Positions 16,805-25,020 of a DNA stretch of 64,000 bases are shown piece by piece (the first letter of the stretch is position 1; the number at the start of each line of letters is the position of its first letter). Origin of the DNA: Azoarcus indigens (GTDB lineage Bacteria > Pseudomonadota > Gammaproteobacteria > Burkholderiales > Rhodocyclaceae); contig NZ_SNVV01000023.1 of NCBI RefSeq assembly GCF_004361735.1, forward strand, positions 1-64,000, in the 5' to 3' direction. A model generated the notes under the pieces. The model saw only the letters and a program-made list of their open reading frames with translations, made no database searches and was not told the origin of the DNA. The translations under genes and the position numbers were made by a program.

Positions 16805-17080
16805 ATGCGCTATTCCTCCCAGGTCAAACCCATCAGCTATCTCAAGGCCAATGCGGCGGAAGTGCTGAGCCAGCTCGCCGAGCGACGCGAGCCGCTGGTC
16901 ATCACCCAGAACGGCGAGGCCAAGGCAGTGCTGCAGGATGTCGCCTCCTACGAACAGACGCAGGAGACGCTGGCTTTGCTGAAGATCCTGGCACTGGGCA
17001 ACCAGGAAGTGGCCGCCGACAAGCTCAAGCCGGCCTCGGAGGTCATCGCGCGCCTGCGCGCCAGACGGGCAAACCCCTGA
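16805..17080 (+). CDS. Antitoxin, Phd/YefM family
   Basis: This 91-residue antitoxin has an N-terminal Phd/YefM DNA-binding fold (start MRYSSQVKPISYLKANAAEV, with PLVITQNGEAKAVLQD in the middle) and a flexible, charged C-terminal half that should wrap the toxin. The stop and the next ATG share bases as TGATG, so toxin translation is coupled to that of the antitoxin. The complex would repress its own promoter in the 86 bases upstream, where a TATATT is visible. Confidence 0.88.
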   Translation: MRYSSQVKPISYLKANAAEVLSQLAERREPLVITQNGEAKAVLQDVASYEQTQETLALLKILALGNQEVAADKLKPASEVIARLRARRANP

Positions 17081-17421
17081 TGCCCGGCTCGCCGCCCCGC
17101 TTCGAGGTGCTGTTCACCACCGGCGCGGAGCAGGACCTGGAAGCGATCCACGACTACATCGCCGAATTCGACTGCCCGGCCAATGCGGACCGCGTACTGG
17201 ATCAGTTGCTGGAGGTTGTGGATGGCCTTGCCCACTTCCCCGAGCGCGGCAGCTACCCGGGAGAATTAACCGCGCTGGGCATCAAGGAATACCGCCAGAC
17301 CGCCTTCAAGCCCTACCGGGTGATCTACCGCGTCAGCGGCGATCAGGTGCTCATCTACCTGATCGCCGACAGCCGGCGCGACATGCAGGCGCTGCTGGCG
17401 CGCAGGCTGCTGGGCGCCTGA
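17080..17421 (+). CDS. Toxin, RelE/ParE family
   Basis: This 113-residue ParE/RelE-fold protein has an N-terminal two-helix hairpin (QDLEAIHDYIAE) and a C-terminal sheet with Y-R-Q-T-A-F-K-P-Y-R-V-I-Y-R-V, the usual family core. Length and the NxxxLxxFPExG-like segment (here GLAHFPERGSYPGEL) favour ParE-type toxins that poison gyrase over RelE ribonucleases, but this is not decisive. It overlaps its antitoxin by one base. The reading frame looks intact. Confidence 0.85.
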   Translation: MPGSPPRFEVLFTTGAEQDLEAIHDYIAEFDCPANADRVLDQLLEVVDGLAHFPERGSYPGELTALGIKEYRQTAFKPYRVIYRVSGDQVLIYLIADSRRDMQALLARRLLGA

Positions 17422-17435
17422 GGGCCGGCAGCCGC

Positions 17436-17820
17436 TCAGGCGGCAAACGGATCGACCAGCTGCAGTCCGGGAATGCGGCGGAAATCGTCGATGTTCCGAG
17501 TCATCAGCGGCAAGCCTTCGACCAGCGCGCTGGCGCCGATGATGGCGTCAGGCAGCTTGATGCCAAGCTCGAAGCGCAGCGCGATCACCCGGTCGACCAC
17601 GACAGAGGTCAATGCAATTTCGTCCAGGTGATCGAGCAACAGCGCTGCCTGCTGCCGGCTTTACGGCGTGTGACCACGCCAACCGAGGATTTCCATGCGG
17701 GTGATGACCGAGTAGCTGGCCGGCGCGCGATGGCGCTCTCGATGCGCTGGAGCACCGCCGGGGCAACGTTCTGATCCAGGAAGTAGATCAGCAGATTGGT
17801 ACGAGCACACAGGGCATCAT
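17436..17820 (-). pseudogene. Decayed PIN-domain (VapC) toxin
   Basis: The minus strand carries a recognisable PIN-domain protein split over three frames. The start ATG (17820) overlaps the stop of the antitoxin gene and reads MMPCVL. A one-base loss then shifts the frame to TNLLIYFLDQNVAPAVLQRI and destroys the first PIN aspartate. A second one-base loss near 17720 shifts to SYSVITRMEILGWRGHTP. A TAA follows directly, after which the same frame continues SRQQAALLLDHLDEIALTSV to the normal end PGLQLVDPFAA. With two frameshifts and one nonsense codon, no working ribonuclease can be made. The C-terminal fragment (17436-17639) is open but lacks the first two catalytic acids. Confidence 0.85.
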
Positions 17821-18062
17821 GTGCGCTCGCCGAAGCCGTCCCTGTCCTCCCATTCGCCACGCATGCGCGCAAGCTCGGCATCGACTTCCGCCGCCGTCAT
17901 CCGCTGCGGCCAGGAGCCGCGAGCAGTAGCGATGGCCTGCTCAAGGCCGCTGTGATCACGCCGCCTGTGCTCGGCCGCCAGGGCATCGACGAGTTGCAGC
18001 ACCGCGGCACGCTGCGCGGTGGATAGCGACTCCAGCTTGTGGATCAGTTCGGCATGTCCCAT
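17817..18062 (-). CDS. VapB-like antitoxin, partner of the decayed VapC
   Basis: This 81-residue reading frame is intact (start MGHAELIHKLESLSTAQRAA, end DRDGFGERT). It is mostly helical, with a Trp-Pro-Q-R-M-T motif near residues 51-56, as in small antitoxins annotated beside PIN-domain toxins. Its TGA overlaps the ATG of the vapC remnant, the normal coupled arrangement. With the toxin dead, it is an orphan antitoxin that may still autoregulate or is on its way to loss. Confidence 0.65.
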   Translation of the reverse strand: MGHAELIHKLESLSTAQRAAVLQLVDALAAEHRRRDHSGLEQAIATARGSWPQRMTAAEVDAELARMRGEWEDRDGFGERT

Positions 18063-18139
18063 TGCAGCGCTCCCGCAAGACTCGCCGGCCAGAGTAGGAG
18101 GCGCTCAGACTGCCGGCAAGCCGGACTGCCCGCCGCCCC

Positions 18140-19615
18140 TCACCCCAGGCTGCCCTGGCACAGATACTTCATCTGCGTGTAGTCCTCCAGCCCCTGGCGC
18201 GAGCCTTCGCGGCCGTAGCCGGATTCCTTGATGCCGCCGAAGGGGGCGACCTCAGCGGCCAGGGCGCCTTCGTTGATGCCGACCAGGCCGGTTTCCAGCA
18301 GGCCGGCGACGCGCCAGGCGCGGGCCATGTCGCGGCTGTAGAAGTAGGCGGCGAGGCCGAAGGGGGTGTCGTTGGCGGCGGCGAGAACTTCGGCTTCGTC
18401 GTCGAAGCGGCTGATGGGCACCAGCGGGCCGAAGGTTTCCTCGCGGCTGCAGCACATGGCGGCGGTGACGCCGGTGAGCAGCGTGGGCGCGTAGTAGTTG
18501 GGACCGAGCGCCGGCAGGCGTTCGCCGCCAACCACCACGCGGGCGCCGTGGGCGAGCGCGTCCTCGACGTGGCGGGCGATCTTGTCCACCGCGCGGGCGT
18601 TGATCATCGGCCCGATCTCGCTGTCGGCGCGGCTGGCGGGGCCGACCTTGAGGGCGGCCACCTTCTCCGCCAGGCGGGCGACGAAGTCCTCATGCACCGC
18701 GCGGTGCACGAACACCCGGTTGGGGCAGACGCAGGTCTGGCCGCCGTTGCGGAACTTGGCCGCCATCAGGCCGGCGACGGCGGCGTCCAGGTCGGCATCC
18801 TCGAACACGATGAAGGGCGCGTTGCCGCCCAGCTCCATGGACACGCGCTTCAGCGTCGCCGCCGATTCGCGGGCGAGGTGCTTGCCCACCGGGGTGGAGC
18901 CGGTGAAGGTGAGCTTGCGCACCCGGCCGTCGGCCAGCCAGACGTCCACCACTTCGGCGGCGCGCTCGCGCGCGGCGGTGACCATGTTGAGCACGCCAGC
19001 CGGGAAGCCGGCTTCCTGGGCGAGGCGGACGAGCGCCAGCGAGGTCAGCGGCGTGTCTTCCGCCGGCTTGGCCACCACGGTGCAGCCGGCGGCCAGCGCC
19101 GGCGCGATCTTGCGGGTGATCATGGCCGCCGGGAAATTCCACGGCGTGATCGCCGCGACCACGCCCACCGGCTCGCGCACCATCATCATCCGGCGGCCGG
19201 GCGCCGGCGCCGGGATGACGTCGCCGTACAGCCGCGGCGCTTCCTCGGCGAACCATTCGACATAGCTGGCGGAATACACCACCTCGCCACGCGCTTCGGC
19301 CAGCGGCTTGCCCTGCTCGCGCGAGATCAGGCGGGCGAGGTCCTCCCGGTTGTCGAGGATGAGCGCATGCCAGCGCTTGAGGAACTGGGCGCGCTCGCGG
19401 CCGGTGAAGGCGCGCCAGGCGGGGAAGGCGGCGTGGGCGGCCTCCACCGCCGCGGCGGCATCGGCGGCGGTACTGTCGGGCACGCGGGCGAAGGGCATGC
19501 CGGTGGCCGGGTCCTGCACCGCCAGCCAGCGCTCGTCGGCGCCGGCGCGCCATTGCTGGTCGATGAAGTTGTGCTGGCGCAGCAGTTCGCTGCGGACGAG
19601 GCTGAGGGCGGACAT
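18140..19615 (-). CDS. gabD: NAD(P)-dependent succinate-semialdehyde dehydrogenase
   Basis: This 491-residue aldehyde dehydrogenase resembles the GabD branch. The NAD-binding segment ITPWNFPAAMITRKIAPALA, the catalytic glutamate in MELGGNAP (about 261) and the catalytic cysteine in GGQTCVCPNR (about 293) are all present. The C-terminal GGIKESGYGREGSRQGLEDY is typical of succinate-semialdehyde dehydrogenase. The extra cysteine next to the catalytic one (CVC) is usual in GabD. AGGAG precedes the ATG at 19615. It closes the left arm of the catabolic island and would turn a four-carbon semialdehyde into succinate for the TCA cycle. Confidence 0.88.
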   Translation of the reverse strand: MSALSLVRSELLRQHNFIDQQWRAGADERWLAVQDPATGMPFARVPDSTAADAAAAVEAAHAAFPAWRAFTGRERAQFLKRWHALILDNREDLARLISREQGKPLAEARGEVVYSASYVEWFAEEAPRLYGDVIPAPAPGRRMMMVREPVGVVAAITPWNFPAAMITRKIAPALAAGCTVVAKPAEDTPLTSLALVRLAQEAGFPAGVLNMVTAARERAAEVVDVWLADGRVRKLTFTGSTPVGKHLARESAATLKRVSMELGGNAPFIVFEDADLDAAVAGLMAAKFRNGGQTCVCPNRVFVHRAVHEDFVARLAEKVAALKVGPASRADSEIGPMINARAVDKIARHVEDALAHGARVVVGGERLPALGPNYYAPTLLTGVTAAMCCSREETFGPLVPISRFDDEAEVLAAANDTPFGLAAYFYSRDMARAWRVAGLLETGLVGINEGALAAEVAPFGGIKESGYGREGSRQGLEDYTQMKYLCQGSLG

Positions 19616-19697
19616 GGCGGCACTCCTGCGCCGGGGGCCGGCGCGATCGAAAATCAGGGCTGAAGGAAGGGCGAAAGCGCCGGCGGCGGCGCGCAGC

Positions 19698-21563
19698 TCA
19701 AGCACGGGCGGCCGGTACTTCGGCGCGGTGGCAGAGGATTTCGCCGCCGCCGGGCAGGCTGCGGCGCGGCGGCGGCAGGCTGTCGCAGACGCCGGCCAGG
19801 CGCACCGGGCAGCGGTCCAGGAACACGCAGCAGCCGGCGGCGCGCGCGCCGGCGGGCTGCTGCGCCTCGCGGGCGGCGGTTTCGTCCAGCCAGCCCAGGC
19901 GCAGCTCCGGCACCGAGCGGGCGAGCAGGTCGAAGTAGGGATGGCGGGCGGCGGAGCCGGTCGCCATCCCTTCCGCCACGCCGGCGCGCTCGCGCGGCAC
20001 GCTCTCCACCTTGCGCCCGGCGTACAGCACTACCACCTCGTCGCACACCGCGCGCACGGTGTTGAGGTCGTGGCTGATGAAGAGGTAGGACAGGCCCAGT
20101 TCGCGCCGCAGCTCGGCCATCAGGTCCAGCACCGCGGCGCCGACCACGGTGTCCAGCGCCGAGGTGACCTCGTCGGCGAGGATGAGATCCGGCTCGGCGG
20201 CCAGCGCGCGGGCGAGGTTGATGCGCTGCTTCTGCCCGCCGGAGAGGCCGCCCGGCAGCCGGCCGGCGACCGCCGAGGGCAGCTGCACCAGGTCCAGCAG
20301 CCTGGCGATGCGCGCCTGCAGCGCGGCGCCGGAGAGGCCGTGGTAGAGCTGCAGCGGCCGCGCCAGGATGCGCTCCACCGTGTGCGCCGGGTTGAGCGCG
20401 GTGTCGGCGATCTGGAACACGATCTGGATGCGGCGCAGCTGGTCCTTGCTGCGCCGGGCCAGCGTGGGCGGCAGCAGCGCGCCATCCAGCAGCACCTCGC
20501 CACGCGCCGGCGCCACCAGGCCGGCGACCACGCGCGCCAGCGTGGTCTTGCCGGAGCCAGATTCGCCGATCACGCCGATGGCCTGGCCGCGGCGCACGGT
20601 GAGGTCGATGTCCGCCAGGATGGGCACCGCCGGCATGCCGTCGGCGCCGCGCGGGCCGTAGCCGGCGGCCAGGCCGCGCACGCTGAGCAGCGGCGTGGCG
20701 GTGGCGTCCGCCGCCGGGCCGCCCGCGCGCGGCGCCGGATGGGCGGCGGCGAGCAGGCTGCGGGTGTAGTCGTCCGCCGGCGCCTCGATGATCTGGCGGG
20801 TGTCGCCCAGCTCGCGCGCGGCGCCGTGGCGCAGCACCAGGATGCGGTCGGCCATCTGCGCCACCACCGCGAGGTCGTGGGTGACGTAGACCGCGCTGGT
20901 GCCGCGCTCGCGCACCACGCGGCGGAAGGCGCGCAGCACCTCGATCTGGGTGGTCACGTCCAGCGCGGTGGTGGGTTCGTCCAGGATGACCAGCGCCGGG
21001 TCCGAGATCAGCGCCATCGCCGCCATCAGCCGCTGCAGCTGGCCGCCGGAAACCTGGTGCGGGTAGCGCTGGCCTATGCTGTCCGGCCTGGGCAGGGCCA
21101 GCTCGCGGAACAGCGCCACCGCGCGGCGCTCGGCCTCGTCGCGCGACATCAGGCGGTGGATCAGCGCCGGCTCCACCACCTGGTCCATGAGGGTGCGCGA
21201 GGGGTTGAAGGAGGCCGCCGCGCTCTGGGCGATGTAGGCCACCGTGCGGCCGCGCAGGCGGCGCTGGGCGGCGGCGTCCAGGCCCAGCACGTCGATGTCG
21301 CCGATGCGCACGCTGCCGCCGACGATGCGGCAGCCCTGGCGGGCGTAACCCATCAGCGCCAGCGCGGTGGTGGTCTTGCCGGAACCGGATTCGCCGATCA
21401 GCGCCAGCACCTCGCCGGGGGCGATGTCGAAATCCAGCCCATGGACGATGGTGTGCTCGCCGCTGGCGCCCTTGGCCGCGATGCGCAGGCCGCGCACCGC
21501 CACCGCGGCGCCCTGGCCCGGCGCGGCCTGCGCGGGAGCGGAAGATGGCGGCGCGGCACTCAT
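19698..21563 (-). CDS. ABC importer ATPase, fused double domain (DppD-DppF type)
   Basis: This 621-residue protein joins two complete ABC ATPase domains of the oligopeptide/dipeptide/nickel importer family. Domain 1 has Walker A GESGSGKTT near 57, signature VSGGQLQR near 171 and Walker B ending LVILDEPTTALD. Domain 2 has a second GESGSGKTT near 332, signature LSGGQKQR near 437 and ILADEVTSALD. The C-terminal extension contains the oligopeptide-family motif with cysteines (CCVFLDRCPVR and SLPGGGEILCHRAE) that often binds an Fe-S cluster. Its ATG overlaps the stop of the upstream permease gene. The fusion means one gene supplies both ATPases. Confidence 0.9.
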   Translation of the reverse strand: MSAAPPSSAPAQAAPGQGAAVAVRGLRIAAKGASGEHTIVHGLDFDIAPGEVLALIGESGSGKTTTALALMGYARQGCRIVGGSVRIGDIDVLGLDAAAQRRLRGRTVAYIAQSAAASFNPSRTLMDQVVEPALIHRLMSRDEAERRAVALFRELALPRPDSIGQRYPHQVSGGQLQRLMAAMALISDPALVILDEPTTALDVTTQIEVLRAFRRVVRERGTSAVYVTHDLAVVAQMADRILVLRHGAARELGDTRQIIEAPADDYTRSLLAAAHPAPRAGGPAADATATPLLSVRGLAAGYGPRGADGMPAVPILADIDLTVRRGQAIGVIGESGSGKTTLARVVAGLVAPARGEVLLDGALLPPTLARRSKDQLRRIQIVFQIADTALNPAHTVERILARPLQLYHGLSGAALQARIARLLDLVQLPSAVAGRLPGGLSGGQKQRINLARALAAEPDLILADEVTSALDTVVGAAVLDLMAELRRELGLSYLFISHDLNTVRAVCDEVVVLYAGRKVESVPRERAGVAEGMATGSAARHPYFDLLARSVPELRLGWLDETAAREAQQPAGARAAGCCVFLDRCPVRLAGVCDSLPPPRRSLPGGGEILCHRAEVPAARA

Positions 21564-22432
21564 CGCTCACCCCTTCCCGGCAGGTTGTCGATGAGCAGGT
21601 TCACCGCGATGGTGAGGCTGGCGATGGCCAGCGCCGGCACGATCACCGCCGGCGCGCCCTCCGGCAGGCCGCCCAGGTTCTCCCGCACCAGCGAGCCCCA
21701 GTCCGCCTCCGGCGGCTGCACCCCCAGGCCGAGGAAGGACAGGCCGGCGAGCAGCAGCACCACGTAGACGAAGCGCAGGCCGAGGTCGGCCAGCATGGGG
21801 CCGAGCATGTTGGGCAGGATCTCGTGGCGCATGATGTAGAGCTCGCCCTCGCCGCGGCTGCGCGCCACCGCCACGTAGTCCATGGCGTTGATGTTCACCG
21901 CCAGCGAGCGGGCGATGCGGAATACGCCGGGCACGTAGATCAATGCCGCGGTCAGCGCCAGCAGCGTCACCGAGGAGCCGAAGGCAGCCACCATGATGAG
22001 GGCGAAGAGCTTGCTGGGGATGGAGATCAGCGTATCCATCAGGCGGCTCAGGGTGCCGTCCGCCCAGCCGCCGCGCACCGCCGCCAGCAGCGCCAGCGCG
22101 GTGCCGCCGGCGCTGGCCAGCAGGGTGGCGACGATGGCCACGCCCACGGTGTAGCCGGCGCCCAGCACCAGGCGGGCGAGGATGTCGCGGCCGAGGTAGT
22201 CGGTGCCCAGCGGGTGGGCGGCGCCGAGGCGGCCGAACACCTCGTCGGCGCCGGGCGCGTTGGCCTCGGGCGACAGCAGCCAGGGGCCGAAGAGGGCGGT
22301 GGCCAGCCAGAACAGGATCACCGCCAGGCCGAGCAGGCCCGGCAGCGGCAGCCGTGGCAGCCGGCGCCGGGGCGGCTCGGCCGGCAGCGCCGGCGCGGGG
22401 GCAGAGGAAGCGGGCATGGGCTGGTCGCTCAT
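21560..22432 (-). CDS. ABC importer permease (DppC type)
   Basis: This 290-residue inner-membrane permease has an N-terminal helix after a Pro/Ala-rich lead, then the BPD-transp-1 fold with the EAA-like loop (VAVARSRGEGELYIMRHEILP, residues about 175-195) that docks on the ATPase. GTDYLGRDILARLVLGAGYT at about 75-95 is the DppC/OppC signature. The stop overlaps the ATPase start, and its own ATG overlaps the stop of the partner permease. It acts as half of the transmembrane pore. Confidence 0.9.
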   Translation of the reverse strand: MSDQPMPASSAPAPALPAEPPRRRLPRLPLPGLLGLAVILFWLATALFGPWLLSPEANAPGADEVFGRLGAAHPLGTDYLGRDILARLVLGAGYTVGVAIVATLLASAGGTALALLAAVRGGWADGTLSRLMDTLISIPSKLFALIMVAAFGSSVTLLALTAALIYVPGVFRIARSLAVNINAMDYVAVARSRGEGELYIMRHEILPNMLGPMLADLGLRFVYVVLLLAGLSFLGLGVQPPEADWGSLVRENLGGLPEGAPAVIVPALAIASLTIAVNLLIDNLPGRGER

Positions 22433-23385
22433 CGGTGGCGCAGCTTGGGGTTAGAGACGATGCCGAGCACGTCGGCCACGGTGACCAGCAGCAGGTAGGC
22501 GGCGCAGAACAGCATGGCGCAGGTCTGCACCAGCGGCATGTCGCGCTGGGTCACGCCGTCCACCATCAGCTTGGCGACGCCGGGGTAGTTGAAGATGGTC
22601 TCGACGATGATGACGCCGCCCAGCAGGTAGGACAGCGACAGCGCCACCGCATTGGCGATGGGCCCGAGCGCGTTCGGCAGCGCGTGGCGCAGCACCATGC
22701 GCAGCGGCGAGGCGCCCTTCAGCCGCAGCATCTCGATGTAGGGCGCGCGCAGCTGGTCCACCACCGCGGCGCGGGTCATGCGCAGCATCTGCGAGATGAT
22801 CACGCAGCACAGGCTGAACACCGGCAGCGCGTAGGCACGCGCCAGCTCGGCGAGCTCGGCGTCCGGCCCGGTGTAGGCCAGCGCCGGCAGCCAGCGCAGT
22901 TGCACCGCGAACAGCAGCACCGCCAGCGTGGCGATGAGGAATTCCGGCACCGACACCACCGCCACCGCGCCCATGCTGACGGCACGGTCGAAGCGGGAGC
23001 CGCGCCACATCGCCGCGGCGATGCCCAGGCCCAGCGCCAGCGGCACCGAGATGGCGGCGGTGAGGCCGGCGAGCAGCAGCGAGTTGGGCAGGCGGCTGGC
23101 GATGAGCTGGCCGACCAGCGCGCCGCTCACCACCGAGCGGCCGGGGTCGCCGCCGGCCATGCCGGCCAGCCAGTCGCCGTAGCGCAGCAGCGCCGGGCGG
23201 TCCAGGCCCATCTCGTGGCGCAGCGCCGCCAGGGTTTCGGCAGTGGCTTCCAGGCCCAGCTTTTCCTCCGCGGCGTCGCCCGGCAGCAGCGCGGTGATGG
23301 CGAACACCACCGCCGACACCAGCAGCAGCGACACCAGCGCGAGGCCGATGCGGGCGGCGATCAGGCGGAGTACAAGTGCGTTCAT
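22429..23385 (-). CDS. ABC importer permease (DppB type)
   Basis: This 318-residue permease is the DppB-type partner. It has an N-terminal helix (VSLLLVSAVVFAITALLPGD), the DppB signature LGLDRPALLRYGDWL at about 56-70 and an EAA-type loop with LRAPYIEMLRLKGASPLRMV (about 205-225). The stop overlaps the next permease start by four bases. It pairs with the 21560-22432 product to form the channel. Only four bases separate it from the binding-protein gene, so the importer genes are one transcript. Confidence 0.9.
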   Translation of the reverse strand: MNALVLRLIAARIGLALVSLLLVSAVVFAITALLPGDAAEEKLGLEATAETLAALRHEMGLDRPALLRYGDWLAGMAGGDPGRSVVSGALVGQLIASRLPNSLLLAGLTAAISVPLALGLGIAAAMWRGSRFDRAVSMGAVAVVSVPEFLIATLAVLLFAVQLRWLPALAYTGPDAELAELARAYALPVFSLCCVIISQMLRMTRAAVVDQLRAPYIEMLRLKGASPLRMVLRHALPNALGPIANAVALSLSYLLGGVIIVETIFNYPGVAKLMVDGVTQRDMPLVQTCAMLFCAAYLLLVTVADVLGIVSNPKLRHR

Positions 23386-23389
23386 GGCC

Positions 23390-25003
23390 TCAGCCCTCCA
23401 GCCACACGTTTTCGGCGAAGGAGTAGCCCATCAGCCCGCCCAGCGGGATCTGCGACAAGCCCTTCACCCGGCTGCTGAGGCCGTCGATGGAGGCGATGAA
23501 CAGCGGGATGCCGCTGCCGCATTCGTCGTGCACCAGCGCCTGCATGTCGGCGTAGAGGGCGCGGCGGCGATTTTCGTCCAGCTCGGAGCGGGCGGCCACC
23601 AGCAGCTGGTCGAAGCGCAGGTTCTTCCAGCCGGTGGCGTTCCACGCCGAAGTGGACTGGTAGAACTGGGTGAATACCGCGTCCGCGCTGGCGCGCGGGT
23701 TGATGTTGCCGAAGGACAGCGGGTGCTTCATCCAGTGGTTGGACCAGTAGCCGTCCACCGGCATGCGCTTCACCTCCAGTTCGAGGCCGACGCGGGCGGC
23801 GGCATACTGCAACACCAGCGCGATCTCCACCGAATAGGTGGCGGCGGGCGAGGCCACGATGGGCAGCCGCGCGCCTGCCATCCCGGCCTTGCGCAGGTGG
23901 AAGCGGGCACGCTCCGGATCGTAGGGGCGCTGCGGCAGGCCGGGGGCGTAGAAGGTGTGGGTCGGGTCTATCGGCTGGTCGTTGCCGACCATGGCGTGGC
24001 CCTGGGCGATGACCTTCATCATCAGCTCGCGGTCCATCAGGTACTTCAGCGCCAGCACGAAATCCGGGTTGGCGCCGGGGCCGCGGTCCTGCCGCATCAC
24101 CAGGTCGCTGTACTGGCCGGACTGGGTGGTCATGAACGTGAACCCCGGTGTCGCGGCGATGCGCAGCGCCGAGCGCGGATTCACCGCGCTGACGAGGTCG
24201 ATGTCGCCGGACAGCAGCGCATTCACCCGTGCCACTTCGTCGACGATGCCGACGCATTCGATGGTGTCCACATACGGCCGGCCCGGCTTCCAGTAGCCCG
24301 GATTGCGCACCGCAATGGAGCGCACGCCGGGGCGGAACTCCTGGCAGCGGTAGGGGCCGGTACCGTTGGCGAGGCGGAAGTCGGTGGTGCCGTCGGCGAC
24401 GATGTGGAAGTGGAAGGTGCCCATCAGCACCGGCAGGTCGGCATTCGGCGCCTTGAGGCGGACCTTCACCGCCTGCGGACCGTCGGCGGCGACGCTGTCG
24501 ATCTGGGCGGCGATGGCGTTGGCCTTGGAGCCGACCGCCGGGTCCTTGTGGCGCATCAGCGAATACACCACGTCGGCCGGCGTCAGCGGCTTGCCGTCGT
24601 GGAAGTGCACGCCGCGGCGCAGGCGGAAGGTCCATTCCTGCGCGTCGTCGCTGGCGAAGGATTCGGCCAGCGCCGGCAGCGGGTTCAGGTGGGCGTCCAG
24701 CTCGGTCAGCCCGTTGTAGAACATCTTGCCGCGGATGTAATCGGTCTGGTTCGACTGCCTGGCCGGGTCCAGGGTGTCGGTGATCGCCGCGGCGGCGGCG
24801 GCCACCCGCAGGTAGCCGCCCTGCCGCGGCTGTGGCGCCGCCACCGCGGCGAGGCCGGAGAAGGCGGGGGCGGCAAGGCCGAGGCCGGGCAGCGCACAGC
24901 CGCCGGCCAGCAGCCGGCCCAGCGCGGCGCGGCGGCTCAGGCCGGGCGTGGCAGGAGCGGCGGCGTCGCCTTGGCGCGACGACGAAGGGGTGGGGAAAGA
25001 CAC
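23390..25003 (-). CDS. ABC importer substrate-binding protein (DppA/OppA family, Tat-like signal)
   Basis: This 537-residue solute-binding protein belongs to the peptide/nickel/opine class (SBP_bac_5). The start is a GTG at 25003 with GAGG upstream and 17 bases after the preceding gene. A longer ATG start would run into that gene. The N-terminus carries L-S-R-R-A-A-L-G before a hydrophobic stretch, which fits a twin-arginine signal. The mature protein has the family block with RRGVHFHDGKPLTPADVVYS near 170. These proteins bind peptides, opines, Ni chelates or polyamine-like ligands. Together with the oxidases encoded nearby, an amine or opine ligand is plausible. Confidence 0.85.
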   Translation of the reverse strand: MSFPTPSSSRQGDAAAPATPGLSRRAALGRLLAGGCALPGLGLAAPAFSGLAAVAAPQPRQGGYLRVAAAAAAITDTLDPARQSNQTDYIRGKMFYNGLTELDAHLNPLPALAESFASDDAQEWTFRLRRGVHFHDGKPLTPADVVYSLMRHKDPAVGSKANAIAAQIDSVAADGPQAVKVRLKAPNADLPVLMGTFHFHIVADGTTDFRLANGTGPYRCQEFRPGVRSIAVRNPGYWKPGRPYVDTIECVGIVDEVARVNALLSGDIDLVSAVNPRSALRIAATPGFTFMTTQSGQYSDLVMRQDRGPGANPDFVLALKYLMDRELMMKVIAQGHAMVGNDQPIDPTHTFYAPGLPQRPYDPERARFHLRKAGMAGARLPIVASPAATYSVEIALVLQYAAARVGLELEVKRMPVDGYWSNHWMKHPLSFGNINPRASADAVFTQFYQSTSAWNATGWKNLRFDQLLVAARSELDENRRRALYADMQALVHDECGSGIPLFIASIDGLSSRVKGLSQIPLGGLMGYSFAENVWLEG

Positions 25004-25020
25004 GGCGGCGGCCTCGGGCG

